Shown here: one piece after another, positions 60,345 through 64,000 of the stretch
How positions within the stretch are numbered: the stretch's first letter is position 1
Layout of the letters: the number at the start of each line of letters is the position of its first letter
Assembly (NCBI RefSeq): GCF_006965545.2
Contig: NZ_CP041372.2
Location: forward strand, 3,100,001 to 3,164,000
Direction: 5' to 3'
From: Paenalkalicoccus suaedae
GTDB lineage: Bacteria > Bacillota > Bacilli > Bacillales > Salisediminibacteriaceae
DNA length: 64,000 bases
The notes under the pieces: model-generated
Told to the model about the DNA's origin: nothing
Databases searched by the model: none
The model's input: the letters and a program-made list of their open reading frames with translations, nothing else
Program-made: the position numbers and the translations under genes

Positions 60345-61184
60345 CTAGCTCTCATTTTGTGTCGTCTCGTTGTTTTGTTCGGTTGAATCAGTTGGTTCTG
60401 TTTCGGCTGGTTCTGTTGTTTCGCCTCGTTCGGCAGGCACTTCCTCTGTTGATTCATTTTGATCAGCTGATTCCTCTACTTGGTTACCTTCTTCGTTAGG
60501 TGTTGCTTCTGGTTCTTCTATAATTGCTTCCTCCGATTCGTCCACTACCTCATCTGGTGACACCGGCGCTTCCGATGAACCTGCGGTAGATCTGATGATA
60601 CGAAGCTGGTCTGCGTAGTTTTGTCTATGGATAAATGCTTGCGCTTGCTCGATGGTCATTTCAAGTTGCACCCCTTGGAATTCCCCACCTGATGTAGCAA
60701 CTCTTGCTACAAGTACATCCTCCATAAAAAGAGTCGTCGCAGCCTCTCCACTAAACGTATCGGATACAATAATATCGACGAGATCCATGGCATCTAACTG
60801 TTGGTCAAACACCACATTGTTCCCAGCCATCACGGTGATCAATCGATCATTTTGTTCCTGTGTATCATCAAATTCCTTTAGCATATTTTGCGTTAAGAGA
60901 TCCCCTTCGGAGAGTGGGACTAACGCAACCTTCTGCCTCAGATCATCAACATTCGTAATATGAGAATCCGTTACAAAGCGATTCGGGATCGCCTGCACAC
61001 TCACATCCTCAGGCCTGATGAGCTCACGAGAGAATATATCTTGCCCGGCGACAAACACTTCCGTCATGCCTCCAAGCTCTTCATTCATTTGACTAACCTT
61101 CTGTAAATAAACAAATCCCGCTCCAATCGCTAATAAAAATGCGAGCGATAAAAATATCATTGCTTTTCTTTTCGAATCCAGCAT
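60345..61184 (-). CDS. cpaB: Flp pilus assembly protein CpaB (RcpC), SAF domain
   Basis: 279 residues from ATG 61184 (AGAGGATAG); the frame also has TTG 61208. N-terminal transmembrane helix (KRKAMIFLSLAFLLAIGAGF), SAF/CpaB domain with EVFVAGQDIFSRELIRPEDV and VALVPLSEGDLLTQNML, then LITVMAGNNVVFDQQLDAMD and VDIIVSDTF. The last ~75 residues are a Glu/Thr-rich low-complexity tail (VDESEEAIIEEPEATPNEEG). First gene of the operon. Confidence 0.9.
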   Translation of the reverse strand: MLDSKRKAMIFLSLAFLLAIGAGFVYLQKVSQMNEELGGMTEVFVAGQDIFSRELIRPEDVSVQAIPNRFVTDSHITNVDDLRQKVALVPLSEGDLLTQNMLKEFDDTQEQNDRLITVMAGNNVVFDQQLDAMDLVDIIVSDTFSGEAATTLFMEDVLVARVATSGGEFQGVQLEMTIEQAQAFIHRQNYADQLRIIRSTAGSSEAPVSPDEVVDESEEAIIEEPEATPNEEGNQVEESADQNESTEEVPAERGETTEPAETEPTDSTEQNNETTQNES

Positions 61185-61305
61185 GGCTATCCTCTCTCTT
61201 TCGTCCAACTACATATCCACTTGAGGAAACGAGGGAAAGCTTGTTAGGGGTAAGATTGTGAATCTTCCTGTAACTTCTTCGAGACCCGGTGGAATAACAT
61301 GTATC

Positions 61306-61347
61306 ATCATAGCAAGATCTTCCACTAATTTTGAGCTATTCGACAAA
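61306..61347 (-). promoter_or_regulatory. Likely Spo0A-activated promoter of the Tad pilus operon
   Basis: Minus strand -10 TATGAT (61311-61306) without a good -35. A perfect Spo0A box TTTGTCGAA (61347-61339) is centred near -44, as in Spo0A-activated sigma-A promoters. Confidence 0.65.
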
Positions 61348-61539
61348 ACCTTTACGAAAAAAGCGACAAATTTCCCCCTCTAATACTTCTTTAGGATAGC
61401 AATCTCGAAAACTGTCAAAAATCATTGTGTCTATTTTGTGACTATACTCACATGTAATATCTTGTGTTTTTTATATTTGCACCGACAAAATTCGACAAAA
61501 TGATAGTTTGTGTTCATTCGAATTTTCTTGTTCGACAAA
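61339..61539 (-). promoter_or_regulatory. Cluster of Spo0A boxes
   Basis: Perfect TTTGTCGAA at 61339-61347, 61491-61499 and 61531-61539. One- or two-mismatch forms at 61363-61370 (TTTGTCGC) and 61481-61489 (TTTGTCGGT). All have the same orientation, upstream of cpaB. Confidence 0.68.
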
Positions 61540-61596
61540 CAGATAAGTTGACAAGCACATACCCACATAAGTATTGAATGTCTTTATTAATTGGAC

Positions 61597-61800
61597 TGTC
61601 CGCACTGAATGGACGAAATCGTTGCGAGGTGTTAGCACATAGCAACTTTTGCTCGTTCCTCTATATGATTGCGTGTCACTTCTCTTAAGTTTTGACAGAT
61701 TGCGTGTCGCTTCTTGCGAATTGCGCGTCGCTACTCGTGATTTTCTTCAAATTGCATTTCACTTCTCCAACATTGCGCCTCACTTCTCTCCGAAGCACCT
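61597..61800. repeat. Phrase repeat (ATTGCGTGTCACTTCTC type) preceded by shared element
   Basis: 61665-61800 carries five variants: ATTGCGTGTCACTTCTC, ATTGCGTGTCGCTTCTTG, ATTGCGCGTCGCTACTCG, ATTGCATTTCACTTCTCC, ATTGCGCCTCACTTCTC. Just before it (61597-61655) GACTGTCCGCACTGAATGGAC and GTTAGCACATAGCAACTTTT match parts of 46705-46796. Confidence 0.65.
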
Positions 61801-61821
61801 AGAACTGTCCTTCTAACACGC

Positions 61822-61853
61822 AAAATAACCAAGTGAGTAGCTCTCACTTGGTT
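61822..61853 (-). terminator. Terminator of the arsR-type gene
   Basis: Stem AACCAAGTGAG / CTCACTTGGTT followed by ATTTTG on the minus strand. Confidence 0.9.
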
Positions 61854-61858
61854 GTCTT

Positions 61859-62416
61859 CTAAATCGGCCACATATCACGAGGATTTAACTCATACACCCC
61901 GTCCTGCCTAAACATGAAGTGCGACATAATAAATTCCCGGCGCACCGTCGCATAATCATCGTAAAACTGCTTAATGTGCTCATTTACCTCGCGCTCCTCA
62001 TACGCACGACCCTGCTCCAACCCTCGTAACATATACTCAAGCAGCATCAATCGCTTCTTGCGCTGCGCCGGCAACTGCGTCAGCCTACCTGATCCATCGG
62101 TAAAGTTTGCGACCACCTTCGACTTTTCATCCCCGACAACAAATTCTGGCTCGGACAAATTCAAAATTGCCGAGGACATACGTGCCAGCCGATCCTCTTC
62201 TAGGTGAAAATAGATCGTATTTTTGTCTCGTCTCTGTGAGACAAGACCAATCTCGCGTAGCTTTGTCATATGATGAGTAATCGTTGGAGCCTTTAACCCG
62301 AGCTTCCCTGCTAGAGCCTGTCCGTGAAGCGGCCCCTTTTTAAGTAACGCTAAAATACGTAAGCGCGTTTTATCTCCTAACGTTTTGTGAAACGCAACTA
62401 AACGATCCAATTGCAT
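61859..62416 (-). CDS. ArsR-type HTH regulator with DUF2087-like C-terminal domain
   Basis: 185 residues from ATG 62416 (AAAGGGG, 8-bp spacing). N-terminal winged helix: HKTLGDKTRLRILALLKKGP, LHGQALAGKLGLKAPTITHH, MTKLREIGLVSQRRDKNTIY. The C-terminal half (PAQRKKRLMLLEYMLRGLEQ ... EREVNEHIKQFYDDYATVRR ... EFIMSHFMFRQDGVYELNP) matches the DUF2087 domain, often linked to ArsR-type HTHs. No metal-binding Cys pair is seen. It may control itself and the divergent lipoprotein gene through the palindromes between them. Confidence 0.87.
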   Translation of the reverse strand: MQLDRLVAFHKTLGDKTRLRILALLKKGPLHGQALAGKLGLKAPTITHHMTKLREIGLVSQRRDKNTIYFHLEEDRLARMSSAILNLSEPEFVVGDEKSKVVANFTDGSGRLTQLPAQRKKRLMLLEYMLRGLEQGRAYEEREVNEHIKQFYDDYATVRREFIMSHFMFRQDGVYELNPRDMWPI

Positions 62417-62432
62417 ATTAACAACCCCTTTC

Positions 62433-62458
62433 ATCTAATTAGATATTAAACTAATTAG
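62433..62458. promoter_or_regulatory. Candidate operator of the ArsR-type regulator
   Basis: Palindrome ATCTAATTAGAT (62433-62444) and a second CTAATTAG (62451-62458), 16-17 bp centre to centre, directly before the regulator gene. Confidence 0.6.
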
Positions 62459-62523
62459 ATACAATTGTAAAGTCGTTTATTTTTACAAAGAAAAGGAAAT
62501 ACACATACCAATGGAGGGGTTAT

Positions 62524-63159
62524 ATGTCGAAAAAATGGATGGCAGGAAGTGTTGCGTTGTTTCTCCCACTAGTAGCTTGTAGTTCGCCGGAAGAGGATAT
62601 AGAGGCGCTTGGGGAGGAGTATGATATTTCGTATTCGCCTGTTGGTGAATCGACTGATCTTGGGGAGGATGCGCCTGTTCTTACCTATGAGGAGGTCGAG
62701 GAGTTGTTTGCAACGCTCCGAATGTCGATTGATGATGGATCTGTAGATCCTGAGAACTTTGGGGTGACCACCACGCCAGAGTTGAGAGAGCCCGTTAGTG
62801 CCTCCGATTCATCTGGTGCTCACACAGCTTCTATTGAAGAGTTTTATGAGGGGGAGGAGACAACCTATTTCGGTCGTCATGTCTCGTTTGTTTATGAAAT
62901 CGAGGATCCAGAAGGCGATTTCACAGCTGAAAATATTGAACTCAGCGATATTTCATCCTATCCTTCCAGCAGAGGTATGTCTCTTGAATGGACGGAAAAT
63001 GTGTTAGCCGAATTTTATAATGAAGAGTCTGGCGAGATCATTTTTCATGCGAGCGGGGAATGGTTCGCTCACTTTATCTATGATGACCAAGAATATACCG
63101 TGTTAGAGCTAGATGCTTGGGAGATTCCACTGGATCTTGAGGAGCTTTTACCGTCTTAA
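62524..63159 (+). CDS. Acidic lipoprotein of unknown function
   Basis: 211 residues. Signal with lipobox LVAC (Cys19): MSKKWMAGSVALFLPLVACS. The mature part is strongly acidic (EEDIEALGEEYD, LTYEEVEELFATLRMSIDDG) with a beta-rich second half (FVYEIEDPEGDFTAENIELS). No recognised domain. GGAGGGG before ATG, own terminator. Divergent from the ArsR-type gene, so perhaps in its regulon. Confidence 0.7.
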   Translation: MSKKWMAGSVALFLPLVACSSPEEDIEALGEEYDISYSPVGESTDLGEDAPVLTYEEVEELFATLRMSIDDGSVDPENFGVTTTPELREPVSASDSSGAHTASIEEFYEGEETTYFGRHVSFVYEIEDPEGDFTAENIELSDISSYPSSRGMSLEWTENVLAEFYNEESGEIIFHASGEWFAHFIYDDQEYTVLELDAWEIPLDLEELLPS

Positions 63160-63182
63160 TCCCCTTTTATTGGGGATTTTTT
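63158..63182 (+). terminator. Terminator of the lipoprotein gene
   Basis: AATCCCC / GGGGATT with TTTT tail. Confidence 0.85.
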
Positions 63183-63237
63183 CGCGCAAAAAAAGACCAC
63201 CCTCATCGGATAGCCTTTATTAAGTATGTTGCTTTGT

Positions 63238-63858
63238 TTACATCACGTTCCCCTCAGCCGGAATTGGCTGTGCCTTTAGCATTTTTGCTAGGTGAAGCGT
63301 GTTGTACGCGAGCATTTTTACATGTGATTTTGTGAAGTCGTTTTCCTTACCGCCTTCGATGTATGATGGTCCTGGACCTGCTTCACCAACCCAATACGCA
63401 TCTACGTTAGGTGGGATGACAAATCCGATATGTGAAAGTCCGTATAGAATAGAGGCTGCTGCGTGCTTCGCGCCATCCTCGTTACCAGTAACGACAACAC
63501 CCGCTACTTTATTGTAGTAGATCGCTTGACCTTTATCGTTCGTTTCACTACTACTTCCGTATAGTCGCTCGATAGCAAGTGTCGCTAAACTGCTCTTTTC
63601 GCCAAGCCATAGAGGGGTGCCGATGATAACGATATCTGCGGCTTCAATTCGCTCAAAAATTTGTGGCCACTCATCCTCCTCGCCCATGTCCTCTGCGATT
63701 CCGAATGCAATATTATAGTCTGCGAGCCGGATCATCTCCGTCTCCGCTCCCTCATTCTCCAGTAGTTCTAGCACTTCTGCCGATAAAACCTCCGTGTTGG
63801 ATTCCTCGCCAGACGACTTTAATGATGCATTTAACACAACTGCTTTAATAGCTGACAT
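63238..63858 (-). CDS. Flavodoxin-fold NAD(P)H-dependent FMN reductase-like protein
   Basis: 206 residues. KAVVLNASLKSSGEESNTEV is the FMN phosphate-binding loop region of the flavodoxin-like reductase family. ADIVIIGTPLWLGEKSSLAT is the second FMN contact, where P-x-W/Y is typical. KVAGVVVTGNEDGAKHAAAS is the third. No heme or iron motif. Likely a soluble flavoprotein reducing quinones, nitro- or azo-compounds; the substrate is unknown. GGAGGATG before ATG. Confidence 0.85.
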   Translation of the reverse strand: MSAIKAVVLNASLKSSGEESNTEVLSAEVLELLENEGAETEMIRLADYNIAFGIAEDMGEEDEWPQIFERIEAADIVIIGTPLWLGEKSSLATLAIERLYGSSSETNDKGQAIYYNKVAGVVVTGNEDGAKHAAASILYGLSHIGFVIPPNVDAYWVGEAGPGPSYIEGGKENDFTKSHVKMLAYNTLHLAKMLKAQPIPAEGNVM

Positions 63859-64000
63859 TGGTCATCCTCCTCTCGATTGTACTGCTACAGATACCCCCTT
63901 TTTGAGAAAATTAACAGGTTTTGTATAACTAATTTATAATAAAATGAAACTATTTTTTAAACCTGTTTATTTGGACCTTGGTGCGTTTTAGGTTGTCACT

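Noticed and set aside
63183-63237. Terminator of the flavodoxin-fold gene
   Set aside because: A T run is present on the minus strand, but I could not build a convincing stem.

Overview
The window reads as chromosome of a Gram-positive endospore-forming Bacillaceae, probably an alkaliphilic or halotolerant relative of Alkalihalobacillus/Shouchella (inference). Evidence: AGGAGG-type ribosome binding sites before nearly every gene, sigma-A promoters, intrinsic terminators after most units, and the control sites CIRCE (HrcA), cre (CcpA), Zur, CcpN-type and Spo0A boxes. Secreted proteins are very acidic. GC content looks mid-40s. I saw no rRNA, tRNA or CRISPR array.

Layout. 1-4.7 kb: a partial ROK kinase, htpG behind a perfect CIRCE operator, an intact IS256-family element with target duplication, and an RDD membrane protein. 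4.8-13.8 kb: a large secreted subtilase, a membrane-anchored lytic transglycosylase, a LuxR-type regulator, a GIY-YIG-like protein, and a TasA/camelysin-like + SipW signal peptidase operon. 13.9-18.2 kb: an autoregulated TetR + ABC exporter operon, then a possible Sec-exported Gly-rich bacteriocin precursor with a two-helix membrane partner. 19.1-28.8 kb: two divergent operons. One encodes a SorC regulator and a four-gene 2-oxoacid/acetoin-dehydrogenase-type complex. The other encodes GutM, a complete glucitol-type PTS and a SAF-domain NAD(P)-dependent oxidoreductase, with no sorbitol-6-P dehydrogenase. The region is bracketed by inverted ~200-bp repeats about 90% identical by eye. 29.5-38.8 kb: a TPR-GH26 glycosidase-like protein, an SLH surface protein, a Zur-boxed His-rich ZinT lipoprotein, a DMT exporter, and tenA downstream of a TPP riboswitch. 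39.2-39.9 kb: a 103-bp tandem repeat array. 40-46.4 kb: egtD/egtB and ppdK/ppsR, the latter with CcpN-like boxes. 46.9-61.2 kb: a NERD protein and a long leftward Tad/Flp pilus locus (cpaB, cpaE, cpaF, tadB, tadC, flp, tadE, tadG-like). It carries a Trp-rich tandem-repeat secreted protein and two paralogous VWA lipoproteins, with Spo0A boxes at its promoter. 61.8-64 kb: an ArsR regulator, a lipoprotein and a flavodoxin-fold reductase.

The intergenic DNA is unusual. It holds several families of short ~20-bp phrases repeated with variation, a structured element in two copies whose stems covary, and the inverted 200-bp pair. The most novel-looking material is the Trp-rich protein inside the Tad locus, the PTS/oxidoreductase/TPP-dehydrogenase locus, the bacteriocin-like pair, and the covarying structured repeat.
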